From the NCBI GenBank assembly GCA_014529385.2, contig CM043953.1, positions 107,826,549-107,886,548 on the forward strand: a stretch of DNA of 60,000 nucleotides, in the 5' to 3' direction. The DNA comes from Adiantum capillus-veneris. Taxonomy: Eukaryota > Streptophyta > Polypodiopsida > Polypodiales > Pteridaceae. The position numbers were made by a program, and so were the translations under genes. The stretch's first letter is position 1. Each line of letters opens with the position of its first letter. Of this stretch, positions 33,561 to 46,317 are shown piece after piece. Below the pieces are notes generated by a model, which was given only the letters and a program-made list of their open reading frames with translations, had not been told where the DNA came from and ran no database searches.

Positions 33561-33806
33561 CTACTCCTCTTTACCTTCAAAGATAAGCACTCAAGCATCT
33601 ATACCCATGGCTCGCATATTATTAATTGCAAGGAATAGAAGAGAGGGTGCAATAGAGCCAAGAGAGCACTGGTACCATTAACTGCATAAAGCAGGCGTGC
33701 TTCAAGGATGAAAAATCCCTATCCTACTTACTCTTTTGCAATTACTAACACCAACCATTTGTAGCTTGACAACCTCTCTTCTTGAGCAAGAAAAGAGAAA
33801 CCAATA

Positions 33807-33818
33807 GCTCTGATACCA
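33807..33818 (-). promoter_or_regulatory. Gypsy-4 PBS (initiator Met tRNA type)
   Basis: GCTCTGATACCA, the complement of TGGTATCAGAGC, the standard plant initiator-Met PBS, lies one base from the LTR edge TGTAACATTTC at 33,820. It shows that the LTR to its right is a minus-strand 5' LTR. Confidence 0.85.
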
Positions 33819-33819
33819 A

Positions 33820-35001
33820 TGTAACATTTCATGCACTAGCAACTTGTGTGTAGCGGAAATTGATAACATAGTGAGCATTTCATTAAGAGCAAGTTCCTAA
33901 TGAGCATAGATAGAGTACTTAATTGAGAAAGCAACATAGCAATTTACACCTAGCTAATTTGGCATTGAAAACACTTGAAAAGAGAGAGAAATAGAACAAT
34001 TGACAATAGTTGACGACCGGATTTACATGGAGCCGGTCCCCCCCTTCCCCGTAAAGACTTTGTATTATAGCTTCTCCCATCAAAGGAGACTTTTGTACAA
34101 TACAATTCTTGTGCTCCTTGACAAAACTCGTTGGTGCAATGAAGATGGACGCTTCATGCACCAAATTATGCTTGAAAATCACACCTTGTGTCCCTAGCCT
34201 CAGTCCCAAGACCTCACACACCTTCAAAAATGGTGAGAGCTAGCAGGGAATGAGGATAGATTGAGAGGAAGAATAGGTATCTTACAAGAAATAAGTATTC
34301 TCCTCACATAATCACTCTAATAGCATAGCTTAGCTTAGTAATTAGCATGGTAGAGGAGATGAGCATGCCATTGAAGCTTGGCTCTTGGTTGGATCTACAT
34401 TCCATAGCCAAGAGTTGTTGGTGTAGGCCTCTACTTCTCAATGCTTGTAGAAGGAGATGGAGTTCTTCTTGCACACATGAGGTGTGTGTGTGTGTGTCTG
34501 TGTGTGTGTGTGTGGCAATTTGTTAGACTAAAATGCAGCCCTCTCTCTCTCTTCTTGGTCAACCCCTCTTGCTAATTGCTCATGCTGGCCTCCCCATGGC
34601 TCCTGTAAAGCTTAGCCAATCACAAGTTAGAAGCATAATTGATAGCCTTGTGACATGCGTCCCCCTTTACCCTTTTGTGAGAGCTTTAGGTAATTAAATA
34701 ATTCAATTAAACTCTCATTGGACCTCTTAGTCTTCTGGCCAATAGGAATCAAGCAAGCCATTGGGTTGTTGAATGTTCATTGGACCCCTTGGTAGACTGT
34801 CCAATAGTCTTCTAGGGAGCTTAATTTCTATTGGTTCTTTTATCAAGCATGTTTAAATTGATTAGACTATATTTGCTCTAGCCTAATTCTCATTGGCCCA
34901 CCTCTATGGCCATCCAATAGGATTTGAGGGGAGGTTGGGGGCAACTAGCCTAGGAGCTTGACATGTGTCTAGTATTCTCTTTGTGTAAAGGGGGGGCCTT
35001 G

Positions 35002-35037
<36 letters not shown>

Positions 35038-35411
35038 CTCTCTCATCCCCTACAATATGGGCTCGCCCCCTCCTTCCTAGGGATGTGGGAAGACTTTTTA
35101 GTCTTCCCATGACCATCCAATTTCCCCTTGCTTTGGCTATTGGATAAAAGATTTAATTTTTGGAACCTTAGCCTATGGAAGTCTTTATGGAGCTGAACCT
35201 CAGGTAATTTAAGCCCCCTTGAAGAACATTGATCTTTTGTAGGCTGTCCCCCTTTGGATCCCTGTTTTCCCTCCTTTGGATCCCTGACAAAGACCGGTCT
35301 AGCAGCCTTACCAATATTCTAGCTTTTACTCCCCTGGTACTTCCCTATATTAAATGATCAGTTTAACATGAGAAAATCATTTGGGAGTATTAGATATTAG
35401 TTGTTATGACA
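33820..35411 (-). repeat. Gypsy-4 5' LTR (copy 1)
   Basis: On the plus strand it begins TGTAACATTTC next to the PBS and ends TTGTTATGACA. It aligns with 44,743-46,317 over nearly its whole length, with the landmarks GGACCGGATTTACATGGAGC, TTTGGATCCCTG and TTAACATGAGAAAATCATTT. It contains two GT microsatellites (about 34,482-34,513 and 35,008-35,034). Confidence 0.85.
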
Positions 35412-36172
35412 CCAATCAACTCAAGATATCACTTAAAGGAGGAAAACTCTTAGTTTCAATTGCACCGAGCAAAGAGGAATGGAAAAGAGGTCGCCCACAA
35501 AAGGAACTAGGGAATAATCAATCTATGCTAGCCTCTAGACAAGCAAATGCTACAAGTAGCATGCAAGGAGTCAGGCAGATTTGGGTACCAAAAGCACAAC
35601 CCAAGGATAATCCGTCTCAAATTTGGGTGCCCAAAAACTCATCTACCATATTGAAGGAAGTTTCACATCTAACAACTCAGAGAAAAACATTTTTCAGAAG
35701 AGAAACTAGCACTAGATGGGTTTGGAAACGAAAGGAGCCTTTATCTTCTCCACAAACTTAAAGCCGATGAATCACTGGAAAATTAAATCTCAAAAAACTC
35801 CACCACAATAGTTCATCAACCAAAAATTGAATTACCAATGGAAAGTTAAATCTCAACAACCATCATTATTGTTACCAACAGCTCAAAAAATCAGTGTGTG
35901 AAAGCATCCATGTGATACAATCAGGCAAAGAGCACATAAATTACAAAATTTGCTATTTAGAAAACATCAACAAGATACCTCAACCCTTGAGTTAACTACT
36001 CAAGACCCAACTCTTGCACCGCATACTGATTTGAATTGCATTGACTTTCAAAGCATGGTAGAGCCAACAACGGCTATGCTTAGACACAATTGTTCAACCC
36101 ATGCACACAGTCATCCTGGAGTACTCCATCTAGGAGAGGTGGAAGGAAGCTTCATTAATTAAGGGCAATGTT
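35412..36172 (+). other. Possible 3' internal end of another retroelement
   Basis: The plus-strand frame 35,381-35,761 has a duplicated QIWVPK motif (RQIWVPKAQPKDN and SQIWVPKNS) and basic composition; 35,950-36,162 is a second frame. A purine-rich GAAGAGGGAGAAAAAA at 36,173-36,188 is followed by TTTGGATGTAAATG, which could be a PPT and LTR start. No domain is recognised. Confidence 0.35.
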
Positions 36173-36189
36173 TGAAGAGGGAGAAAAAA

Positions 36190-37905
36190 TTTGGATGTAA
36201 ATGTGTGGTTTTTTGCAAAATTACCTAATAACGCCCTTAAAAATAATCAACAAGGGAATTTCAGCTGATAAAATATCCCCGATGAGTGTTGTATATACTA
36301 TCAAATTTTTTTAATTAAATATTGATATCGGAGCTTAAAACTGGAGAAATCCACGAAAAAATAACAAAACAATGTTTTTCAGTGGATTTTCTTAATTATT
36401 GATTTTTCAATTTGCTTTTTTAGTGCATCTTTTTTTCAATAAACAAGTCAAAAATAAATAATAAATAGCAAATGAGCTTAGATGGAGAAACTTAAAATAC
36501 ACTAATGATCAAGAGGACAAGACCAACATGCATAATTTTTTTTATCAAAACAACAAAGGGAAGCGGGAGGCCTAAATTAGGCCGTCAGGACCTATTTTTA
36601 CAAATTCTCACAAAATGAGATAACGGAGTCCGATTGAGGAAATTTTTGAGTCCAATGTAGATTTCACGGCCTATTAGGACAAACCAGAGAATCTGGGGAA
36701 AAGTAGTTTGGGAAGTTCGAGTATAGATATCTTAGGTAGCACAATCATCCTTGGAGAAGAAAAAACTCTCGACCATCTTCACGCGCAATTTTCGGAGTCC
36801 ACAATCACCCATTTTTAGCGTCGTTTCACATGAGACATGAGGGGTAAGTTCTAAACTCATCAAAGAACATTTCTATGCAGTCGGGTAGGAAGAATAGGTC
36901 CCTAGAAAAACCCTAGAGTCCCAACTGTGTACAGACTCCTAGAACACAAAAACGACCATAGCGGCTTGTTAGCTCAACCAAATTGAACAAGATTTGAACT
37001 GTAGCATGCCCCTAGATAGTAGAATGCTTCCATATCATTAGATGACCATTTGGCAGGGGTCCAGGGGATCTCCAAGTAAATAATCTAGGTTTTTGCCACG
37101 TGCCAGAATTGAATTCCGACTCCACGGAAGCATATAGAAAAGGTCTATAAACAATGTACATAGATGGTTTCAAGAAAACAATCAAGAAAAGCCCTCTAAT
37201 AGTAGGAAACAACTCGCAGACTACAAAGCGTCAATTTTGACATATGGAGTCAAACTGACTCCGAATGAGCCCAAAATGGATGAGCAGCATCAGGACTATG
37301 TAACGGACAAGTCCATGGTTTCAATAGTGACCAAACATCTCTACACACCAATGATAACAAAAAACGGTGATTTCAGAGTCGACAAGAGCACAAAGTGATG
37401 CTGACATGACTAAATCTTACCAAACGACTTGTTAAAGATGTAATATGTAGGTCATAAAATTGTCATTTCAAGCATAAAATTCAACTACTGTAAATAATCA
37501 TGATTATTCACTTTTTTTGCAAAATTGACTTGAAAATCATAATCATGCTTCACTTATCACTAGTACACATCTACCTCATGTTACATGTCAAATATGAGCC
37601 CAAAATGTCCAGTAATTCTTTGATTTTGTCGAAAAAACGCACTAAAAGATCTTCAATTCAAAATTTGAGTTATTTGTCACATTTTTTATCCAAAGAGAGA
37701 AGAGTAAGCGTGCAAAAGATATAGATAAACAATATGTGTTATCTAAAAAGCTACAAAGGGAGCAAGTCAACCATGCCCAAGAGAAGACGGTGCCAGAGAT
37801 AGAATGCCATGGACATCCAATTGCGAACTCTCTGCAGAGATCTGCGAGAAACTCAGAGTGTACTTTGACCCTTGGCATACCACATGATACTATCACCTAT
37901 TTATA
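36190..37905. other. AT-rich noncoding stretch, possibly LTR
   Basis: No gene recognised. It carries GTAAATAATCATGATTATTC at 37,490-37,509, the same near-palindromic motif that recurs in the LTR-like region 480-1,400. Confidence 0.4.
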
Positions 37906-37907
37906 GA

Positions 37908-38700
37908 ACTTGGGTGTCGGCTCCTTTGGTACATGCTTCCCAGTAAGAAATGATGGTATTTCGTATCTTCCAAGTGAAAATACGTATGCAGCGAAGTAGT
38001 ATCGAGGAATGCCTGGACAAAATTGAAATCCTTCAAGGATGAGGTTAGCTTTGATCTTCGACACAGGGGGATTGTGTGCAGTATTGCACATAAATGCAAT
38101 GAGCCTTTGATAGTCATTTTTCCTTACTTCAATGGAGGAAGCATTGGGAAAATGATGCATAGTCTACCTTTTGAGAAAGGTACCTTTAGTCAAATTGTGA
38201 AGAAGGAAGAGGAAGATGGCACAAGTTCAAGTAAAGGTAAGGTAACTAAGCTGAATCAAGGAGAATTAACTCGAGTCATGGCCTTTGCAATCAATCTACC
38301 AAAAATCATAGCTGCCTAGCACACACAATGGCCTATACCCCTCAATTGGGCGTTGTTCATTGTGACCTGCATCCTTTCAATGTTATGTTGGATTTTACTA
38401 GGGATTCAGATCCCGAGCTGGCATCATTGATTGGGGATTAGCCATGAGGCTTGCATCAGAGAGGGGACAGTCACTCAATTGTTGTCAAAGCAAATCCCAT
38501 AAGCCTAAACCTTGGATTGCTCCAGAGCTATTGAAGGACACACATAATGACCAAGTGTATACCAAAGAGGTTGATGTTTATACATTAGCATGGCTTATTT
38601 ATCAAATGGTCAAGTTTTGTACGGAGTTATCTATGGAATACTGATTGGCTAGCATCTCGTTCAGCAAGTGAAACATACCATATTCAAAAGATTGTAAAAG
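37908..38700 (+). pseudogene. Protein kinase-like pseudogene
   Basis: The kinase-domain order is readable across several frames: Gly-rich loop LGVGSFGTCF (37,910), a Lys region NTYAAK then a stop, a LRHRGIV segment, hinge-like PLIVIFPYFNGGSIGKMM (about 38,100-38,155), a catalytic loop HCDLHPFNVML (about 38,357-38,389; HxDLxxxN with His in place of the usual Lys), IIDWG in place of DFG (about 38,425), APEL, and EVDVYTLAWLIYQM. A frameshift lies between the catalytic loop and IIDWG and there is a stop after the Lys region. The family cannot be named. It lies 0.7 kb upstream of the transposase-like gene on the same strand. Confidence 0.8.
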
Positions 38701-39260
38701 CTGGGCATCTTTTGAAAAGAATAGAAAATCATTTGAAGGATTGTATGCAGACTTAACCCACATGCACTTGGTTGGAAATAAATATCTACGGCCATTGGTA
38801 GAAATGATGCCAGCCTTTTATTGAGTTAAACTCTTTTTCCTTGTAGCAAGATGTTAGCCATCAAAAGTGTAACTTTCTTTTGGACTAGATGTTGGTCATT
38901 AAAGATGGATTTCTTTTGTCGGTTACACTAAATCTTTGTCGATTCTTTTTCAAGGCAAAGATTTTGCAAGAGCATTGGCTTAGTAATAGTCTGTAGAAAT
39001 TTGGAAAGCGCCCTTTATTGGAGCTTGTAAAACCTTGTTTTATATGCATAAAGTGTTTTACATGCTTGAGTCTCAAAGAGTTTTATATGATTCAATCTTT
39101 TTTTTGGGTCATACTCAAAATTTTGAGTGGTAGTGCTGTATTAACTCAATAACGAACGTACATTAAGTCTTAAGCTAAGTGTGTGATGTTGTAGGTTTTC
39201 TTTCAAAGACTCAAAGATTCCTTTCTTTTCAAGTTTTTTTGAAGTAGCAGAGACAGACAT
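38701..39260. other. Noncoding spacer
   Basis: Nothing recognised except a short imperfect duplication (AGATGTTAGCCATCAAA / AGATGTTGGTCATTAAA) at 38,849-38,905. Confidence 0.5.
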
Positions 39261-39365
<105 letters not shown>

Positions 39366-39426
39366 CTTGTTTGCAAGTATCTTGTTTATGAATGGGGCTT
39401 GTCTTTATAGATAAGCAGACTCGGGT

Positions 39427-42400
39427 ATGGCCATCAAAGAGATTGTGATTAACCTCAATGAAGGGACAGGGAAAACAAACATACTTGGTTTTATTATGGG
39501 GAGAGAGGGAGCTACATATAGGGAGCTTAGAGAAGATATTGACTCTAGTGGTTTAGCTTCAAATGACTATAGATTTTTGGGAGGCTCACGCATGTTACCA
39601 ATAAGTGAAAAAGAAGAGGAGATATGGAAGTTGCCAGTGATGACGTGACAATAGAGTACAAAATTGGCATTGCATCCCCTACAAAGCGCCCCAGGGTAGA
39701 TTCTAGTGGTGCATCCAATGAGGTGGATGGGAGATCCGTGTCACATAGCAACAAGTGAGACATGTCCCTTTAGTTCTTCTTTTGATGCTTCTGTGGAAGA
39801 GAGAGAAGGACAAGTTTGTATGAAGAGCATTCTTGCTACACGCTCCCAAGTCAAGAAGTGAGAATGAGATGTGAAGACTGGCAAAGAGAAGTTGCGATTC
39901 AAAGGGCACTCTGATAGGTTTACTCTAATGTCAAACGATAAAGATGGGAGGGCTCTCTTTCAAATCTAGTGCAAAGAATGCGGGATCGCATAGGGGCAGG
40001 GAGGTCCAGATACCATATACAATTTTATAAATTCACACTTAAAGACCATAAATCACATGCAATCCATGGGGCTCCATGAAGCAAAAAGGTGAAACTCCCA
40101 CACTGCAAGCCTAGAGGATCAGATTATTGCTAGAAACAAAGAGAAGGTGGTTGAGGCAATGGAGGAGGTCAATGCAAAGGTGCATATTTAGGCTAGTGAT
40201 CCAAGTTTGCACGAAAAGACAAAGAATATTGGTTGTCCAAGTAAGTTCTCGGTACTTGATGAGCATCAGAAGGAGTTGACTGGACTTTTCAAACCAATCT
40301 CAAGTAAATTGCATTATTGAGATTTTTATTAGTCCCATAGATCTTTTGTTGACAAGCTTGATGAATGTGTGTTGTCCTTGCTAGTATGTTCTGAGAAGTC
40401 ATCGAGTGCACCAGAAAGAAATGAAGGTGAAGGTATGCCATTCTAAGTACCTCTCTGTCTTTTCCTTGTACCACTTCTGAAGCAGTTTTTGATTAAAAAA
40501 AAGGATGTTTGTTGTTCTTTGTTTTCCCTTTTTTTCAAATAGAAGAAAAGATATATTCAACACTATGCTAGGGATTTTGACAAAAATCATTCACATTTGG
40601 AAGAAACACAATTGACCTAAAACTATTTCTAGATGATAGTAGAGGGGGGGGGAAATTGGTTCTGTGAACCAAACACCATAGCGACGTTATATAAGGATCA
40701 ATGCATCATCAATATATCTGGAACTTTTGGTTGCAAAAATTGTAGCAGAGTAAGCATACTAGGAATGCCATTTGATGGGCTAATGTGTTCGAATTGCGCC
40801 TTCATTTCCAAGGAATGAGATTTTTGGATGAGAGTCTATCTCCAATCCCATGCAACACATAGTCGACGGCTTAGAGATACAGGTTTCGGCAAAAGACTCG
40901 ATTACATGACTAAGTTAGAGATTCTTGGCATAACACAATCTAGGTGTATCCTAGTTTGAAGACTTAAGAAGCAAATGTGTTTCACAAAAACCAAAGTTGC
41001 AGCATTAAATGTAAGAGCCAAGAACCTTCATGATAATGTCTCCAAAGCCTTGGGAAGAGGAGATGTGAAAAAGTTTTGCATGGATATAATCAATGTGCAC
41101 TACCTTGGTTTGTTTGAGGGAAAGCAAGCATTGTGGAGATTTCATGTATATCTCGCGAAACATTGGAAGAGATCCCCGAGGCAAGAGATACTTAGACACA
41201 ACAAGGAGTCTCTTTGAGGCTGTTAAATTGTGGGGAGATACAAGAATTCACAAATTTCTCTCTTTGAACCTTGGGGGACCTCATATTTCAACCACCATGA
41301 GGGCAACAAGGAAGTCCATATGTTATAAAACAGGGGTTAGGGAGGATATATTTCAACATGTGGCTAAGGTTTACAAGCATCAAATGGGTAGAAACAACAT
41401 CCCGATGGGCAGTGTTCCTGTTATTATTGTCGAAGATGAGATTTTTATAAAGAGGATGGTTAGGTGGAATGCAAGGGATGGTAAACTTGTTGGCTTTTGT
41501 GGAAGGAAACAAGAACACTATTGTGTACCAGATTTTGTGGTGGTCGTTGCTTCTGGTGAAGCCAGGTACAACAACGTTGTTGAGGAGTTCCACGCTAATA
41601 TTATTGCTCACTATGCACGGGTTCTTATTGCAAATCCACTTATTCATTGTCTACCAAAGCTTGTCCTAGTGGTCCAGCTGACATGTAGCCGATTTAATTC
41701 AAATTTCATCAAAACGCAATGGGATGCAGTAGCATGGCTTTGGAATTGGCATCTTAAAAACATTGTAGGTCCTTTGATTGGTCATGCTTCTGGTGGGGAT
41801 GCTCAAAGAAGGAAACTCATGAGAGATGACAAGTGGGTATTCGATTCTCTATTCCTTGGAAGGGGTGGCCATTAATAGCGAGCATAGATTATGATGGAAG
41901 TATCTTGGGATGCATGACTCGGACTTCATCCATAATGGGAAAAAGTTTGTTAACCCTTTAGATAATGCTTCTAGAAGACTTGTCCTTGGCAAGGATATCG
42001 CTACATTGAATCATGTTGCTCTTGTATATCAACATTTCAAGGTTGATGAGCATGGATTGCAAGAGGGCGATGTGGAGAGAAAGGACAAGCAAAACTGGAG
42101 ACCAACCCAAAGATTGTCAGGACGTAAGGTGCAAGCGAGTCTGAAGGATTTGCGCATTAGGATTCAATTTCAGCAAGAAAGAACACTTGGAACATAAATG
42201 TATCTTTCAATAGTAGCTTCATATATTGATATTTTTTGTCTCCAACTCTCTCATTATTTGAGAGAGTGAAATCTTCCGGCAAGGTTTCCTTCTTTTTCAG
42301 GTACTCAATGTTTAGGCAAGGTGTCATTCTTTATGTTTGCCATTAAAAGAAGGCAATAATTATTCATTTTTTAAGAAATATCTAACGTTGTTTCCTCAAG

Positions 42401-43690
42401 TTGTGGTGCACTTGGATCATGAAACAAGCGATATACATCTCAAGGAGAATTTCATAAGCAAAGAGTATTCAGCTCTCTTGCCACTTTGTAGTTCTTCTAA
42501 TCAAGCTATTCAAAGAAAAGTATACGCATCTAGAAGTTCCTTTGTCTGCAACGGGGTCAGACACTTGTGAAAGTTTCTTTAGCAAAGTTGGTGGTATGGT
42601 TAGAAATGAGAGGATTTATGATGGAGTTGATTTGTTAAGCAGTGTTGGTGTGCTAAACAGGATTGGCGAGATTCAATCAAGCTCCATGCTTGTTTTTCCA
42701 GCAGCACACTCTAAGCAAGAAAGCATATGGACTGTAATGAATCGTGCACCTAGCGTTCCATTTGCCAATCTTGGTGACTACATGTCCATATCTTGTGATG
42801 AGGACACATTACAATCTTTAAGAGAGGGCTTTTGTAAAGAGAAGGATGTGTGCAAAATACTAGGCATTCACGATATCTCTTGGTGCCATGACACATGGCA
42901 AGAGAGAGTCTTGAAGTTATAATGGTTGCCAATGCAGATGACCAAATTTTGGATTATGGAGTTGTTGATGACGTTCCTCTTGAGATAGAAGAAGGTGCAA
43001 ATGAGTTGAGCACATGTGACAAAGATGACGTGATAGTCGCAGAATGTGAGTTACGCCATGTGTTTGATGAGATAGTTAATGAAGAGGAGAAAGTTCAGAG
43101 CCAGGTCTGTTCTTTTGTAGAGATAGATGGTAAGAAAATGTATAAGAGTACTCTTTGAGTCAGCTAAATGGAAATCCAACTCTATCTAAGGACAGACTAA
43201 CAAGGGTGAAAAGTGGGATTTATTCTTCAATGGATAAAAGGTCAGGTTTCAAATAGGAACTTCTCTTGTAGTAGGCTCAGATTGTGCTAGTTTATCTGAG
43301 GGTTTGTCTTCCAAAGATGACACAAGGTGCAAGAGGGAAGGAAAGATTTGTAGCACTAGCGAAGTGCGAATAAAGGTACATGGTATCTTGGAAGAGTTGT
43401 GTGTATGAGAAGAAAAGTGGGAGCTGCTAGGAAAGAGACCAGGGGTCCTATTGATCTTCTTGATCGGCCCGCAAATGTAGAGATACATCTTGCATGGTAT
43501 CAATAAGCTAAGGGTGAAAGGAGCTATACATACAATCTTGTGGACAATCAATGTGTATCCTTGGAGTCTATAATTTCACTTGCAAACTTGACGTATGATT
43601 TGGAGACTAAGAAATACCAGCTTGATGCTAAGGATTACAAGGTCTTCAATGAGTATGTGAAAGGTAAATTGACTTCATTTGCAAATTAGG
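39427..43690 (+). pseudogene. Large transposase-like gene, broken, unusual family
   Basis: A colinear set of frames, all on the plus strand, appears to come from one intron-free gene of about 1,400 codons. In order: an N-terminal module (39,427-39,648, GFIMGREGATYRELREDID); Cys/His pairs near 39,970-40,060 (CKECG ... NSHLKTINH); CKNC ... CSNC at 40,730-40,795; a helical part 40,975-41,217; and a core 41,093-41,875 with SLNLGGPHIST, IIVEDEIFIKRMVRWN, KLVGFCG and VGPLIGHASGGDAQRRKLM. Next come 41,910-42,197, 42,337-42,570, and 42,542-42,922 with TGSDTCESFFSKVGG. The C-terminal part runs from 42,895 to about 43,690. The acidic EDE and the C-terminal (G)SD..CE..FS block resemble the Asp and late Glu segments of P-element/THAP9-type RNase-H-fold transposases, but the family is not one I can name. 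At least five frameshifts; inactive. Confidence 0.6.
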
Positions 43691-44742
43691 TTCAAGCATG
43701 TGCAAGAGAAAAGTTCATGGGATTGGTTTGTACAATAAAGAGCTATATTTATTTGCTAATTCTAAGCGTAACTATTTTGGATCTTACTTGTTGATACTTA
43801 TGCTAGATGCAAGTGGCAAAGATGAGGGACGACTACGCTTTGAAAATATTGACCTAGAATTGTGCTGAGTACCTAGATATGAGTACTTGCATAAAAAGAT
43901 GATGTGCTCTATGAAAGATGTTTGTCCGACATTGCATGTGGACCAATGAAATGTTGATTACGGGGTGCGTACTTGGTTTAGGAAACTCTCTTCAGACATT
44001 TCATTTTGATGTTTTGATTTATGTATTTTTTGTACACGGCAGCCATATGACATGGACACGCCAGTTTGTTGATTGTGTAGTATGAGAAGCATGACATGCT
44101 AGCACTTGGAATGTAGTTTGGTTTTGAGGGTTCTTAAGTTGATTTGGTAGGCTACTTTTATGTTTTCATTTTGTGTTTGTTTTGTACATGATCGCCTATC
44201 GATGTGGACATGGCCTTTTGGTAATCGTGTGATTAGACTATGTGATTGGAGGTTTCCTATGTACTATGATATGCAGATCATACCACCACTTTGAAGTTAG
44301 ATTACTTTAACTCTATTGAAACTGTGTTTGATTTTAATGTGTAAGATAATCCTTAAATCCCACGTGGGAGCCCAAGATGAGGTGGATAGTGTTTTTGGAA
44401 AAAGAAATTAAGTGATGAAAATCCCATGAGATTTGTATCAGTTTACAAGGAAAATGCTATTCGTCTTTTGAAAAATTACATTGAATCGATTGGTTTATTT
44501 TAGTTCAGTATTCATTATATTTGTTGCTTTTCATGGTGGCTTGTTATCTCAGATGAAGTAGTGGGCCATGACACTTTTCCGTACGAAATCCGTATGAGGG
44601 GGGATGGCTCATTGCAAGAACGTCCATATCTTTTCGTATGTAGGGGGTGGGTTAGCATGTAAGATACCCTACATAGGGGGGTTTCTCTAATTTTGATGCA
44701 TGCAAGCAACATCCTTCCATTATTAATAGGGAATCCCTCGGG
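43691..44742. other. Unassigned stretch downstream of the transposase-like gene
   Basis: No further coding similarity seen. It may include the 3' flank of the transposon-like unit, but I could not find a terminal inverted repeat matching the 38,700-39,260 side. Confidence 0.45.
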
Positions 44743-45872
44743 AACATAGTGAGCATTTCATTAAGAACAAGTTCCTAATGAGCATAGAGAGAGAGTGTGT
44801 GTGCTTAATTTGAGAAAGCAACATAGCAATTTACACCTAGAGAATTTGGCATTGACAATACTTGAAAAGAGAGAGAAATAGAACAATTGACAACAGTTGA
44901 GGACCGGATTTACATGGAGCCGGTCCCCCCTCCATAAAGGCTTTGTATTATAGCTTCTCCCATCAAAGGAGACTTTTGTACAATACAATCTTTGTGTTCC
45001 TTAACAAAAATAGTTGATGCAATGAAGATGGAAGCTTCATGCACCAATTTATGCTTGAAAAACACACCTAGTGTCCCTAGCCTCAGTCGCAAGACCTCAC
45101 ACACCTTCAAAAATGGTGAGAGCTAGCAGGGAATGAGGAAAGATTGAGAGGAAGAAGGTGTATCTTACGAGGACTTGAAGTATTCTCCTCACATAATCAC
45201 TCTAATAGCATAGCTTAGCTTAGTAATTAGCATGGTAGAGGAGATGAGCATGCCATTGAATCTTGGCTCTTGGTTGGATTTGCATTCCATAGCCAAGAGT
45301 TGTTTGTGTAGGCTTCAACTTCCCAATGCTTGGAGAAGAAGATGGAGTTCTTCTTGCACACATGAGTTGTGTGTGTGTGTCTGTGTGCGGCAATTTGTTA
45401 GACTAAAATGCAGCCCTCTCTCTCTTCTTGGTCAACCCTTCTTGCTAATTGCTCATGCTGGCCTCCCCATGGCTCCTGTAAAGCTTAGCCAATCACAATT
45501 TAGAAGCATAATTGATAGCCTTGTGACATGTGTCCCCCTTTACCCTTTTGTGAGAGATTTAGGTAATTAAATAATTCAATTAAACTCTCATTGGAACTCT
45601 TAGTCTTCTGGCCAATAGGAATCAAGCAAGCCATTGGGTTGTTGAATGTTCATTGGACCCCTTGGTAGACTGTCCAATAGTCTTCTAGGGAGCTTAATTT
45701 CTATTGGTTCTTTTATCAAGCATGTTTAAATTGATTAGACTATATTTACTCTAGCCTAATTCTCATTGGTCCACCTCTATGGCCATCCAATAGGATTTGA
45801 GGGGAGATTGGGGTCAACTAGCCTAGGATCCTGACATGTGTCTAGTATTCCCTTTGTGTAAAGGGGAAGCTT

Positions 45873-45939
<67 letters not shown>

Positions 45940-46317
45940 TTTCTCTCTCATACCCTACTAAAAGGGCTCGCCCCCTCCTTCCTAGGGATGTGGGAAGACT
46001 TTTTAGTCTTCCCATGACCATCCAATTTTCCCCTTGCTTTGGACATTGGACAATTGAGTTAATTTTTGGAACTTTAGCCTATGGAAGTCTTAATGGAGCT
46101 GAACCTTAGGTCTTTTAAGCCCCATTGAAGCACATTTCTCTTTTGTAGATTGTTCGCCTTTGGATCCCTATTTTTCCTCCTTTGGATCCCTGAAAGAGAC
46201 GGGTCTAGCAACCTTACCAATATTCTAGCTTTTACTCTCCTCGTACTTCCCCATATTAAATGATCAGTTTAACATGAGAAAATCATTTGGGAAAATTAGA
46301 TATTAGTTTTTATGACA
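44743..46317 (-). repeat. LTR copy 2 (truncated relative of Gypsy-4 LTR)
   Basis: Aligns with 33,865-35,411 and ends TTTTTATGACA. It lacks the 45 bp at the PBS-side edge and has no PBS beside it, so it is a truncated or solo LTR. Where copy 1 has a GT run at 35,008-35,034, this copy has a GA run of about 60 bp (45,877-45,938) at the same position. Confidence 0.85.
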
